A DNA stretch of 64,000 bases from Macrothele yani (taxonomy: Eukaryota; Arthropoda; Arachnida; Araneae; Macrothelidae). The DNA is taken from positions 80,637,127 to 80,701,126 of the forward strand of contig CM077023.1 of the NCBI GenBank assembly GCA_039090855.1, given 5' to 3'. The notes under the pieces were generated by a model, which saw only the letters and a list, made by a program, of their open reading frames with translations, was not told the DNA's origin and made no database searches. The position numbers and the translations under genes were made by a program. Shown one piece after another: positions 21,931-34,490 of the stretch (positions are counted from its first letter, which is position 1; each line of letters opens with the position of its first letter).

Positions 21931-22664
21931 TTAATTTTAATTCAACCTCCCCTTCCCTAAATTCTAAATTACACGTCAACCCTGTACTAGCACAGGACCT
22001 TACAATATTAATTTCAACAGGAAATACCAAGTGCCACTTATCAGGTCTCTTGTGGCTGTAGAACATTTACATGAACAATCCGACATCTATTATTACGCTC
22101 ACCTCTTTCGGCCAATTCGGTTACTCCTCATCTGTTTAGCTTTCATTTACACCAATTCAATGTTACTTATTTCGTGTTCCTTCTGTTCGTATTTCAGTCT
22201 CTTGAGTTATAGTAGCTTTACTCAGACCGACTGTAGGATTCACGCCGTCTTCGGGTAAGTTATAGTACCCTAACTTTAGTACAGTTTTGTAATTTGGGGA
22301 AGGTTTTCTATTCCACTTTTTTGGATTTCAGTGGCTTCGGGCGCATGGTCAGTCGACTATTGGTTTTTTTTCCTTGTCGTTTACTGATACCAGAAAAGCC
22401 ACTCCCCCAAGGTTGATGCTCTCCTGATGAAGGCAGACTTGTTTTCTAATTTATATTTTCTATGTTCTTCAATTCACCTTTCATATAAGTGTTCGTACTT
22501 TGAATAATTATATTTGATATTCCTTTGTTTCCTTGTTAGTTTTTCACTATTCCATATATATATATATACATATTCACCTTTTTCTTTTAAATACCAATTT
22601 TTGTTAAATAAAGAAACTGCTGAAAAAACAAAATACCATTTTAAGTACTACTTTTTTTCTTTCC
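21931..22664. other. Sequence downstream of the Penelope-like RT
   Basis: May be the 3' part of the element, but I recognise no domain. A (TA)n tract lies near 22556-22570. Confidence 0.4.
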
Positions 22665-22737
22665 CAAAAGACATGCCGGAAGTGGAAAAATAATGGAAAC
22701 GCCTGCTACAAAAGACATGCCACGTTTATAATGGTTC

Positions 22738-23466
22738 CAGGGCCGAATTAAGGGTAAAGGGGGTCTTTAGGGGCTCTAGCCTTGGGGCCCACCATTACCG
22801 AGAGTTAAGGAGGCATGTCTGGGGCAAATAATAGATAGATAGATATATAGATAGACAGATAGAGAGAGAGAGAGATAGAGAGGTTTATAAAATAGTTTAA
22901 CTTTTGTCTCGGATGATTTCCACTTGGCCAGAAACAGTAGGTGGAGATTTCAAGGCAGTGACTCACCAAGGGTAAAGGTTTCATATCGCTGTGTAGAGCG
23001 GGGTAAGTGAGATAGTTTCAGCTTTTTCACTACCATCCACCCACACCTCCCAATTTACACTTGGAACTGTTAATGGTTGAAGTCTGTTGTGGCTTCACAT
23101 TGTATAGGAAAAACGATGCACTAAGAAAAGTATGCAGTGCAAAAAATCATTAGAAAATCCAAGAAAAAATATAGAAATCTTAAGCTATTAACTCGTGTTC
23201 TTATGAGAACAACAGAAAATACAGTGACTTTTTTTATGAAAACTCTGCAGATAATTTATTAGTTTGAAGAATGCATTATGTATTAATTATCACAAGCATA
23301 CTACTACAGTTTCGTGTTTTAACAGACTTCCTAATGATTCCCCTTCATAAGTTCTTTGGGGGTCCACTCAGATGTCTTTGCCTAGGGGCACACTCAAATG
23401 TGTTGGACTAGGAGCCCACTCAAATGTCTTAGACTAGGGGTCCACTAAGGACTTAATCCGGCCCTG
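22738..23466. mobile_element. Non-autonomous hAT-like element (729 bp)
   Basis: Ends are CAGGGCCGAATTAAG at the left and the inverse of CAGGGCCGGATTAAG at the right. Flanks are aatggttc (22730-22737) and aatggcac (23467-23474), an imperfect 8-bp target duplication. About 31-bp subterminal repeats (gtccactcaaatgtctt..ctaggg) run from 23369 to 23455. A GATA/GAGA microsatellite lies at 22826-22882. No transposase is present. Confidence 0.88.
22826..22882. repeat. GATA/GAGA microsatellite
   Basis: Runs of atagatagat followed by gagagagaga within the hAT element. Confidence 0.9.
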
Positions 23467-24210
23467 AATGGCACATTTATTTATGAACATGGAGTGACGA
23501 AATTTGTTTGTGTGTCTTGCAAGAACCGATTATAAAATATAAGCAGCAGCTTCTTTAGTGATGATAAAAAGTCGTATGGGAGACAAAATGACCGACCTCT
23601 CTGAAATCCAAAAGAGGGAAAATTTTGGAGCTTGTTTAGCCAGTCATGGGTGACTCAAACTGTGGATTTATTGAATGTTTTCAGAACAACTGTATCGAAA
23701 GTTACTGCATTCACAAAGCCTGTAAAAAGTAACATCAGATAGGATGAACTGTGGCATGAAATCAAAGCAGACTAAAAGATGCGATCGGACAATGAAACGG
23801 AATGTAGTCCGAACAAGGAAAATTACTGCCGTAAAAATAACTGCAAAAATTTATGTAAATCACAGCAATCCAGTATCTAGCAAAACAGTTCGCCGAAAAC
23901 TTCATAAAGCTGAAATACATGTCAGAGTCTCTATTGCCAAGCCACTCATTACCGATGCTCACGCAAAAAGGATGATGCAATTATGTCACGAGCACAAAAC
24001 CTAGACACCGGATGATTATGTGATTTGGTCAACAAATCATCTATCGCTCTTTTTTCAACTTCGGGGAGAGTTTACATTTATTGAAGAATGAAGGAAGCGT
24101 ATAAACCTGATTGCCTCGCAAAAACCGTCAAAGACAGTGGGGAATTGGTAACGGTTTGAACAGCAATCTCCTGGTATTCTTTAGAACTTATCATCGCCCA
24201 AAATGGGGGA

Positions 24211-24404
24211 CCTCTGATCATTCGTCCGAACGGGGTCCGGGTTCGAATCCCGGTGAGGCATGGATGTTGTGTTTGTCTTGCGGCACTGGCTCTCTCCCTT
24301 CCCTGGAACCAGTGGCCCTAAATTAGAGACGGGCGACTGCTTATAGCCCATTGAGTTGCTCACGGTGGTCGTTAAACCTCCAATCAAAAAAAAAAAAAAA
24401 AAAA
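24211..24404 (+). mobile_element. SINE copy, 5'-truncated, very well preserved
   Basis: Starts within the tRNA-like head (cctctgatcattcgtccgaa), has an intact B box (gggttcgaatccc), the full body and an 18-A tail. It abuts the Tc1 relic. Confidence 0.9.
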
Positions 24405-27400
24405 GCAGGGTTTTTAAAGAAAATGAAAATTTAAGGCTCAATTTTTTCCCTTAAAACCAGCAATTTTTTTATCCTACAGATAAAAAAAATCAACAGTTGT
24501 AAAAAACAAAAACAAAAACTGGAAAGATTACTTTAATTTATCCCACAGTAGTGATTCGGCATATCGAAAACACAAGAAATTTCCGTTTAAAGTACAATGT
24601 GAAAACGTATTATTTACAACTTTTAAAAGTCATGGAAGGTAAGAGGCCATATTTCAGCATGAAATTTGAAGCTTGAGCAGTGAATGCATATGAACAAAGG
24701 GAACTTCTTAATCACTGTGCTAATGACATAAAGAGCATAACAAAATTGTCACACCATCAAAAACACCATGACTGAAGACATTTTTTTAAATCCAAATTCG
24801 CTATTATTTCATTAATGACACAGGTAAATAAACCCCCTGTCGGAAAGGCAATGCACAAATGTAATGGGTATTTGAATTTAATTTTATTGGAACCAGCGGA
24901 TGAAAGAGATGTGTGCACAAAAATTTGACAAATTCTATATTAGTCCAATGACTGTAGTTTCTTTCTCGTTTTCATCATTCTATTTCATATTTTTAAGAAT
25001 AACCTTTTTTGGGAAAACCTTAGGAATGTAATTTTCTTCTTGCATACGAATAAAAATGAGATAGTAGAGTTACAGTTGTTTTACATTTAAAGGCAATTTT
25101 GAAAATTTTGTTAATTTGCTAAAGATGGTGTTGGTGGCACAAAATTATAACGTAAAATGAGTTTTTTTTTCCGGGGGGATGTCAGTTTCATTGAAAATAA
25201 AAGAAAACCGTGATTTTTAAATTAAAGTAATTGCACTACAGTCAATCGATGCTGCACTACTTGACAAACACGCATAACTAAAACGTAGCCATAACATATT
25301 ATTTAAACCCATTTTCGTAGCTTTAGGGGTTCTAACCATAAGCTGGAGAAAGGAATTAGATATTCAGATTTGTCAAAATTAATTTTTTCTGAGGAGAGGG
25401 GATTAAGACGCAAGAGATGCAAATTAATTAAATCGCCACTGTTATGTATCTTTAAAAGAATTTGCTGAACCTTTACCCTTATTTAATGTTCAACACTTCG
25501 GTTAATTTCGTTAAAGTATTTTCATAAGAAGCTTAAATTCTGTATTGACGGAAAACCCATGAGGAAAGACGATATCTGAGCACAGGATTCTGTAGCTGAT
25601 GAAACATTAATTAAAATGTTTTACGTAAACTAGTTATGGTTTTGACAGGAATGCTTAAAACATATGACATAGAGCATGCGTGCTTTTCGTTATAATTCGA
25701 AGTAAACATGCTCTCGGGTTAATAAAATTACGCTGAAATATCTTGTTACTTAGAATCAAATCTCGATATTGTCTTCTATCAGGTTTTGCTTATGATATTT
25801 GTGACAGATTTTTAGATTATTTCAGCGCTGATTCTTTGAAGAATAACAATTTTTAGGTTAAGGAGATTACTCACTTTTAGTTCAAAAATGGGAATAATTT
25901 TCATTGTCTCTGCAAGATATATATATAATGTAAATAGCTATCTGATTAATGCGTTTTCAGCTTTTATTTAGCTTGCTGTCCTATGCAGAATTATTTAATT
26001 ATTTACACGTTGGATCCTTTCAAAGGCATATTTACATGCTTTGACGTCTTTTCAAAACCGTAAACGTGCTTGGGGGAGAGAAAGAGCGAAATTAAAAAAA
26101 AAAAAGCAAAAACACTTTGATATGTTCCAAAACTTTATCATTCTCTTGCGTATGCATTCACATATTTTAAAATTATCAGTGAGAGTCTTCAATTTCGATA
26201 TATAAGAGCAAGTATTAAAAACGTCTTCTGACGCACTGAGATTTATATTTTACGTCTCACTAGCTGCACTATCACTTGTCATATAGGTACTTTGGATGAT
26301 TCTCAATGTAGAAACACTATGCCAATTTAATTAAATTTTTTAATATGATTTAGTGAATTTCGTTTGTTTGGTCAATCACAAATAGCTGGTATGCACTAAA
26401 ATGTTACGTTAGCCACGGAGCTGTTTCTCTATTTTACTTTCTTTTTTTTTTTTTTTTTTTGGCGGCATGCTGATTATGTTATTTGATGATTTTACACACG
26501 TTGTTTCGGAAAATGATCAAGGAAAAATGTTTTTGAAATTTCGTGGCACAAAAACATTAAATACAAAAAGAAACAAGAAAAAGAAAGGAACGTAAAAAGT
26601 TGCAAATTTTTCAGGAAATGAAAACTGTTCATAATTGCATGTTGCATGAGCTTTGGGACATGCGTAAAACCAATCATTGCCTCGGAAAACTGATTCTCAT
26701 TGCGTCAAATTAGGGGATAAGCATCAAATGTCGCCTTTTTGTTTTGTTTTTCTAAGACAGTGTAAGAGTTTATTTGTCGACAGGAAAATATCCTTGACAG
26801 ATCGAATTTGCTCATTAACTTTTTACTCACACTAAGGGTGTCAACGATTTTTTTAATCAGAACAGCAGTGAGTTCACAAAGCTAGACAGATTTGTGACGG
26901 TGCTACTTATATGGTTCTGTAGCTGTCTGCGGCGCTCGAAAACTATCTGTGACCATAAAATCTGAAATATCACTAACTTTGGTTGTCATTCATAGAAGTG
27001 ATAAATATTTGCCATGTGATGTAACACACTTTTTGCAGCGGTTGGGAAAGAGAACTGCGACGTGTGAGGCCGCATAAGGCCCAGAACATTGACAAATATG
27101 CTGCGGTACAGCGTAGGCACCTCGCCGGGCCTGCTCTGTCCTGCTGACGAGGCAAAACGCAGCCTAGGAGACAATCGTGCCGATTCGTATGCATCTCTAA
27201 ATGCATATTACGTAAACAGCCCTTTCGCAGTTCTGTAGAATTCGATTATGAAAACTATAGCAAAACTCACTTTCTCAAAGGCAATTTAATTGCGTCTCAG
27301 TATTTTACCACTGAAAAGTGGAAGTCTAAGCACCACGACTTTTGCCCGATAGCGTTGTTACGAGGAGTTTAAAGGAAACTCTTCAAACCAGCCAACGAAA

Positions 27401-28028
27401 AAAAACTGAGTTGAACATTTTTTCCACTATATCATTTTTGGCTTGTTCAGTGATATATGTTCATATTAATTTAATTTGAACAAAAAATACATATTTGGGT
27501 GCAATCCTGCTTATGTGAGACATTTTAGGAGTAAAGCAGTTCGAAGCGCTAGGACTGCGAAAAAGTAATTCTAGAAACTGAGAGCTTAAATTCTGTTATT
27601 TCAGTTCGAGCTTGTCACATCAATAAAAATTTTATGTGTAGTAAAAAAATTCTTAAAGTATAACTTTTCTGGCCGTCTTAGATATGCGTGAATTGTGAAA
27701 TTGTACGTACTGGTGATGGCCTTTAAACTCCGAAATAAACTGAGAAATAAAACCCCGTAACTCATATAATGGTAAACTGCTTTGTGCTATAATGAGTTTA
27801 TAGCAAAAATCAGTTATTTTGAAGAACATTTCGAAGTTCGTCTTTTGCACAGAAATACTGCCACGCTCTTAAGCTGAATCACTTTACGCTAAATAACAGA
27901 CTTTTGTTTAAAAATAAATAAAAAAAATCATTTTGGCTTTAAAAAAAAAATCGCAATTCCTCGTAAGTTAAATTCCATGCAGTTTATGTGTTCACACACT
28001 AGGTGACAGAAAATAGATTGGATATATT
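24405..28028. other. Unique AT-rich stretch
   Basis: No transposon or gene recognised over about 3.6 kb. A T-run lies at 26441-26460. One GC-richer patch is listed separately. Confidence 0.5.
26986..27206 (-). other. GC-rich patch with overlapping ORFs, possible exon
   Basis: Within very AT-rich surroundings this patch has many CpG and two overlapping minus-strand frames, one reading RQQDRAGPARCLRCTAAYLS. I recognise no family and see no convincing pair of splice sites. It could be an exon, a retrocopy or a foreign fragment. Confidence 0.25.
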
Positions 28029-28321
28029 CCATGTTCAAATTTTTTTAGTAGGCTGCAACAAAAAGTGGAGCTACATTGCTGCACCAGTTTTGGGACAAAT
28101 GCAAACCATTGTCTGATGCATGAAACACACAAAAATATGACCCAATGGGTGTAACTTTGCCCCATTCAGGCATTCAGGTAGGATACCATAATATGGTGCA
28201 TATTTGCATCATGTTTTTGTATGTTTCATGCATCACACAGTGATTTTCCTTTGTCCCAAAAGTGTTGCTGGTGGTGCAGCACCACTTTTTGGTGTAACCT
28301 ACTACAAAATTTTTCACAGTG
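28029..28321. mobile_element. Palindromic MITE, copy 1
   Basis: The right end read inversely is CACTGTGAAAAATTTTGTAG, followed by TAGGTTACACCAAAAAGTGG. The left end (ccatgttcaaatttttttag) matches with changes and is followed by taggctgcaacaaaaagtgg. The two halves are almost entirely inverted copies (gatgcatgaaac words in both). No ORF of its own is seen. A relative is at 47192-47489. Confidence 0.75.
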
Positions 28322-31300
28322 TTACTGCCCTCGTCAAATGCAGATGAATATGAAAATCTGTTTCTTCTTACGCTAAGTGACAGAAAATGTGTGCCATATT
28401 TCCTGTTTTCGTGACAGGCATTTAAGCAAGAATTTAGTTGTAGCAAATCTATTAAAATAACAAAATACGCACATGCTGGTTGCTTACTGAATTCGCCGGT
28501 TGGCATTGGCATTTATAACTGAAATTGAAAGAGAAAACAGAATCTAAGCTTACTCGAAATCCCTTCACTACGTTTTACCCAATTAAATGCAAATCTATTC
28601 TATTTTATCGTTTGCCACAGCAAAACATGAATTAAGATTTAGAAGGATTCATACTCTTGTTAACCACGACTTCTATGTGGTTAACAACAAAAGCACTTTT
28701 TTGTAACAATACTGATTTTATAATACTCTAGCGTGGTGCAGAACAGAAGTAATTTGGCATACAATTTAACATTTCGGCTCCTATTTTTATCTTTTCGGAG
28801 TTGTTATGCATATGAAAATGCGCGCAATATGTCAGTAACTACAGAAATAATGTATTCGCAATATCTTACATGAGAAATTTTGAACTTGACAAAATTTGTC
28901 TAAACATTCTAGTTAACGTCAGTCGTTGATCAAATTACAGCATGTTAAAAATAAAGAATTAATTTCTCCAATGAAATTCGTTTTCTCCCGATTTAGCATA
29001 AATTTTTAAAAAACTGACGAGCCTGAATGCTGAATAAAGCTTTAAATAACTGCTATGCACATGTGAAAACTGGATGAAAACATCAAGCCAGTAAAGTAAT
29101 TTTATTTTACCTTTTTAACGAAATTAAGGTTTTAACAAGATCAAAATTTCACATTTTAAGATGAAAACGTTCTTTATTTTTTTAACTTGCATTATTTTTA
29201 TTTTTTTACGTTTGGTAAATAAGGAAAGCTAAATTTGAGTATGCTGTACAGGTTCTGTAAAGTCAACTTTTGTAATGGAGAGTTTTTCAAGGAAAACATT
29301 CGTTCAGGTCTCACTTCTGTTTCCTCCTATGATTGTAATAACCGAGTGTTACATGACTTTTGTTAAGCAATGCATTTCCTTAGTTGCATGCAAAAAAAAA
29401 AAAAAATCAGTATGCTTTTTCTCACAGTCTCCTAGGCTGAATGTGTAGTTATTTACGCAAAGGAGCGCTACTTTCCGTAAATGAAACAGACACGTTAGGA
29501 ATCAAAATGAGTAAATAATTTCTTTTTCAGTTTCAAAAGTTCAATGTCAGTCGCATCATTTCTCTTGCAAACTAAATTGTGGAACTGCAATGCTCTGAAA
29601 AAGTAGGCATTAGTAACTTATTTCAAAATATTTCACAATTTTCAGGAAAGTAAAAGTTGTGCAATGCTTCTAACTACATTTCGAATTCATTTCGCATACG
29701 AACGCTTTCTACCCCAGCATTAATGCATTAGTGTTTCGGGATAATTTTTTCTGTATGCCCATTAAAACTGAATGGTATGTTAATGAGAGTTCACAATGCC
29801 GTACAAAGCATGGTAATGTTATTCTGGTAACATTACCTTTTTTAACGTTCACAAACAAAATCACTAAAGTTTGCTATTTCGTGGGAAATTAATGTTTCCA
29901 TAAGTCTATATTTTACATTTTACTTTTGCCTCATTTCCACCTCATTCATTCTTTCTAACTATAATATCAAAATGCGAGTGAAATAGTTTAAAGGCTGATG
30001 ATTTAATGAAACGTTCTTTCTTTTATTTTCCTAAAATATTTATTATTTCGATGAGTGCATTAATAAAAACACTTCTTAAATAACTTTGTTTATTCAGTTT
30101 CTTTTCATTTACGGAGAGGCTTACTTGCATTTCCTTTTATAAGAACTAATTAAAAGTAGGAATAAATAAATGCTCAGAAAAAAAAAAAGTGCCTTGCTCA
30201 AAATATATTTCAAGGGCACAAATTTGGAGGCTTGAACTATGTGTCATGTGCAAGTTTACTGATGTATTGAAAAAGAATTATGTTTCTGAAATGGCCGTCA
30301 TGCGAACAGAAAATGGAAATCCCTTTCATAGAAAAATCTCAGAATCACAAGTTACAGAGTCGTTCACAGAATTACTATTATTGTTTGCTTTTAGGTGTAA
30401 TAGCAACAACAGTGTTCGATTGTGCTTCATGTAGTCAAATCCTTGAATACCATACTGGTTCACAGGACCAAAGTATTCAAATGTACGAATGAACATATAC
30501 TAACATGATGCAAAAAAAAAAAAAAAAGAACTGGCACCCGTGAATAGAACTTGAGCTTAAAATTCTGCTAAAAATGAAAATTCTGAAATTTCAGTCCGTT
30601 TGTGTTTTCGAATTGGACGTACTTTTGATAGGCTTGTAATGTCTTCTTTCATTTCAGATGCAAAGGTTATTCGTTTACATTGATTAATAAATCTGCTTTC
30701 AAAAGAACCTTTTTTTTTAATTTTTGCAATATTGCAACAAGTCAAGAACTTCAGCGCTTAATGAAACGGTTTGTCACATAGTAAACTTTTTTCGGCAAAT
30801 TCAAAACGTTTTGTAATTTTGCTCTCTCTCTCTCTTACTGAGAGACACATAGTGCTTCGAATTTAAGATGAAACGGTGTTTCATACCAAATTGCTCCCAA
30901 GTGTGATGTTGAGCTTTTTTCTTTTAATGAAATATTGTGACATGGAAACATTTTTTTGTATAACCGATTTCTTTCTATTTGTACGTGTTTGCGTGCCCGT
31001 TGCTCTTTAAAGTTCACACCATCTAAGTATACTTGGTGAGGTTGTTTTTTATGGAGACAAAAATATTAGCATGATGCAATATTTTTTCGCTAAGTGGCTG
31101 ATTAATTAATTGTTCACAAGTTAAGCGCGGAGATGTAAAAACATTCGTTGGCTACGTCCTTTTTATTTAAAACATCGTTCAACATCATTTTTTTTTCTTT
31201 TCTTTCTTTCTTTCTTTATTTTTGGCTAACTCATGTCTCGTAAACGGTGTTTCATTTTAATTTATCTTCTTGAACATTACTTTTATTATTTCAGGGATGT

Positions 31301-32995
31301 GTGAGCTTTTGAATTTAGGTGGCATACGTATGCTTGTATGAAGAACGTGTTTTCTAAGTGGCTATACTCGAAACCTTAGTTTCTAACTAAATTACAGAGC
31401 GAGAAATACTTGTAATCTTTCTGAAGAATGCGATTAATAAAGTTTGTTGACAGATGAGTATTGCTCTGAAAAGCATGAAACATTCTTCTTTTCAATTTTT
31501 TTTAACTGCGCAAAATCAAAAATATGTTAACGACGAAGAAACACAGTTTCACTTCTCACTAGTTGTTAAAAAACAACAAGTGGAACTGGGCCATGTTTTT
31601 TAAATGTTACCTACGAAAATGTTTTGAACTTAGATCATCCCAGGTAAATTTACTTGAAATTAAAACTCTCAATGATCACACAAAAGCATTGTTAAGGAAC
31701 GCTCTGGTCATACCGTTTGATAAAACAATGAAAAATATGAGCTTAGTTTCCCCTTTTATGTACTTTAAAGTTCCAATATGTAAATAAAGTTTCCATTTAT
31801 TTAAAACAACATAAAACTTTTCAATTTTTTTTTTGTTTTCATTATAATGAGTGCGGTATTTCCCTTTCTCAGGTTATCTGTTGAAAGCATATCATTCATA
31901 CCTAAAGGAGCGCGCATAATTCGTGCTTCTCATGAATTATGTAATATATGTGTTTTGTTGAAAGTTTTCAGAATGGTTTTCTAAATCCAAAGCATCTGCA
32001 CAACCATTTAGTAAAAAAAAAAAAAAAATCATTCGTCATTTTTACATGTTGTTTTGTCATATCCTGGTAACTTTTTTTTCTTTTTTAATGCTTAAATCTA
32101 CACGAGCAGTGATTTTTGTTTTGTGTACATGAACACATTTTAACACTTTGAGGCACCGAGACAGATTTCTCGTGTTGAATTCCGTAAGCGTTTAGAAAAA
32201 CAATGCTTTCATAGTATTTTTTGATGTACAGGTGTATCGCAACGGAACTTATTATTGTTTGGAAAATTATTTCCCGAAAATTTTGCGAAATTCATATTAT
32301 ATTTGCACCTCTACTGGTTCTGTATTTAAATCTTCCGAACACAAGGGCAATTCAACAAAAATTTAGGGGTAAAAGAAATTTGGAAAATTCATTATATTTG
32401 TTTTCTTCATCTTAGACCGATAACTGATCTGCTGCTTACATAATACTAACAATAATAACGTGATAGGAGTAATTTAATTTCCTTGAAAACGATTTATGCT
32501 TTCGCAAAATGTTCAGAAATGATACACTGTACACAGTTTGCCTGAATTTCACAATGCAAGACCCTTTTTATTTTATTTTTCATGTCTTAATACGAATATC
32601 CGTTGTTTGCTACTCATGAAAAAATTTATTTCCGAAGAAGTGTGCTAATATTTCACGTAAGACTCTAATTTTGATACACCCAGTTAGGTTTTAATAAGGT
32701 TCTTTCATGCAAGAATCTTTATGTTTGTCATTTTTAGCACATTCATCTAAAGAAAGTACGGAATTATTCTCACTTAAAGGCTTTTCTAAAAAAACCGCAT
32801 TTCAGTTTCTTGGAAAACTACTGCTGGAAAACATAATTGGAGTCAACTCACATACCCTACCTATTCATCTTAGGAGTCGGTGTTTCCTGGAGGCAATCTC
32901 TTCTTTTATGGGTATGGTATTTAAACATGTGACAGTAATTTCTACCCAAAACTATTATTAAGGTTGATAGCTGTGTTTCGCAGAATTCCTGTGAA
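28322..32995. other. Long unique AT-rich stretch
   Basis: About 4.7 kb with no recognised gene, RNA or mobile element. It holds a small hairpin at 29812-29837 (10-bp arms), a (TTTC)n tract at 31198-31218 and several homopolymer runs. ORFs are short and show no motif. Confidence 0.5.
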
Positions 32996-32999
32996 GGCG

Positions 33000-33450
33000 G
33001 CGACACCGTTCAGACCCCTTTCCGGAAGTTGATGTACTCTTGTGCCCCAAAGCTAAGATATCCAAGATGGCTGCCATTCAGACCCCGCCCACAGTGAATA
33101 TAAACCTCATTATCTATACTAACATATATATCAAGAATGTTTTGATATCAAAATACCTAAAGAAGCTATGGCATGACTTGATTCCACCTGAAAAATGGAA
33201 CAGCAACTATTTTCTATAAAAAAATAAATCATAACTGTTTTCAATCGGCGAGTAAACAAAGGCACCCAAGATAAACAAATAGATTGGAATGTTAGTTACC
33301 ATTAAAGAATAATTTTGCAATCAGACATTCCCTCATCCAAACGCCGAGATACGCGATTGGTCGGTAGATTCAAGATGGCGCCCGCTGTCAAGGGAAGTGG
33401 CTAAGCATCGACCAATCAGAAAGCGTGTGTCATAGGTTTATGGCGGCAAT
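33000..33450 (+). promoter_or_regulatory. Candidate TATA-less host promoter
   Basis: Motifs clustered in about 450 bp: ETS/GABP-type TTCCGGAAGT (33020-33029), YY1-type CCAAGATGGCTGCC (33062-33075) and CAAGATGGCGCCC (33371-33383), a third ATGGCGGC at 33441-33448, GC box CCCCGCCC (33083-33090), and two NF-Y type boxes facing each other (GATTGG 33355-33360, CCAATCA 33412-33418). Local CpG content is clearly higher than the surrounding sequence. In animals this mix is typical of housekeeping-gene promoters, and the YY1 motifs all point rightward, suggesting transcription on the plus strand. Function is inference. Confidence 0.5.
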
Positions 33451-33541
33451 CAACAATTTTATGCTGTGATAACACTGGCTAAAGTAAGTTTTTATTTGAT
33501 GAGATGTTGCACAATGTTCAGCTTTATTTTCTTTAAACCAG

Positions 33542-33650
33542 AACAAGGCGAGCCCTTTCTGATATTCTGCATCAGAGTCGGCCGAAAACCGAAGATAGTG
33601 AACGCTGGGCACAGCAGGACTTGCACAAAATTCGACAGCCAACCAGAATG
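33542..33650 (+). other. Possible first exons downstream of the candidate promoter
   Basis: A donor-like CTAAA/GTAAGT at 33483/33484 is followed 58 bp later by an acceptor-like ttttctttaaaccag ending at 33541. The next segment ends CCAGAATG/GTAAGG at 33650/33651, and another donor-like CCAG/GTAAGG lies near 33736. One frame across 33542-33650 is open and hydrophilic (DILHQSRPKTEDSERWAQQD). No frame joins to an upstream ATG, so if transcribed these may be 5' untranslated exons, with ATG at 33648-33650 possibly the start. I recognise no family. Confidence 0.3.
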
Positions 33651-34409
33651 GTAAGGGACTGACCTGTTCCTGAAATTTGCGAATGGGAGGATTACTTTGT
33701 TTTATCTGTGTCATCTGTGTTACTGTTTATGCCAGGTAAGGTTAAACTCCTGACGCCTTTCTTCTGGATAAGGTTGATGAATGAGGTTACATGTGATTTC
33801 CGAGTGACGTAGAGAGGACCGGCCGATTGCGCAAAACTGACATGTAAGCACATGGTCCCTTTATCAAAGGTTTCTATTAATCCTTTAGTCCCAAAACAGA
33901 AAGTTATAACAACAATGTTAAGTCTCGCACAGTTTCATGAAAACAAAACAAAGCATTTTGAAAAACAGGAAAAGAAAAATGGCTCTCTCTTAAGTCCCAC
34001 AACAAGAGCAAAATGAATGATTTGAACTCAGAACTGAATGCATTTATTAATTCTCACTTTTAGTTCCTGTGCACTATATTGTAACTAACGGTTAGGCCAT
34101 GCTATTTATTTACTGAAATATTGCACCGTGATTAAGTCAGCGAACCAAAATATTAGCGCAATATGCCAAGCTGGCAATTTTGTAAGAAGACCAAGTTTCC
34201 GCTTGTTATCTACCAGAATTATTAATACACGGGTCTATATTAAGTTATTTTCTATTACTTATGAAAGGAAATTTTCTAGAGACAGCTGTTAGTTATCAAA
34301 GAGAACGTTATTTCTGAGTGGAACAGAAATTAGAACACTGTGCATGAAGGTCTGCTGAAATACAGAAATAGGAACGAAATGCTAAAATCGTTAGATTTTT
34401 AGTTTCGAT

Positions 34410-34490
34410 GAATAATACAGAGTATTTCCGCGATACAATTCCAGTGTTTAAGATACTGGAATTCTATCGCGGAAATAGTCTATATTATTC
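34410..34490. repeat. Near-perfect hairpin, 36-bp arms, 9-nt loop
   Basis: Arms 34410-34445 and 34455-34490 pair with three mismatches. The loop is gtttaagat. The central arm word is TATTTCCGCGATA. Length and stem fit a pre-miRNA-like fold, a tiny MITE, or a template-switch mutation. Confidence 0.9.

Larger units (their letters stand above)
22665..24208 (+). pseudogene. Second Tc1-like transposon relic
   Basis: The transposase starts at about 23576 (MGDKMTDLSEIQKRENFGAC). After frame breaks it gives KTVRRKLHKAEIHVRVSIAK, a catalytic block reading VIWSNESSIALFSTSGRVYI (the first catalytic Asp changed to Asn) and VTVWTAISWYS. The sequence stops at about 24208, where a SINE starts. An upstream part with aaaaataatggaaacgcc (22686-22703) may be the element end. 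A hAT element at 22738-23466 interrupts the 5' untranslated part. Second and third catalytic motifs are lost. Confidence 0.8.

Noticed and set aside
22425..22460. Hammerhead ribozyme suggested by CTGATGA downstream of the Penelope-like element
   Set aside because: The required GAAA core and a stem II are absent, so only one of the conserved pieces is present.
33430..33714. Minus-strand 94-codon ORF near the candidate promoter
   Set aside because: It overlaps the plus-strand splice-like signals, has no motif, and the oriented YY1 motifs favour the plus strand. Not excluded, but not supported.
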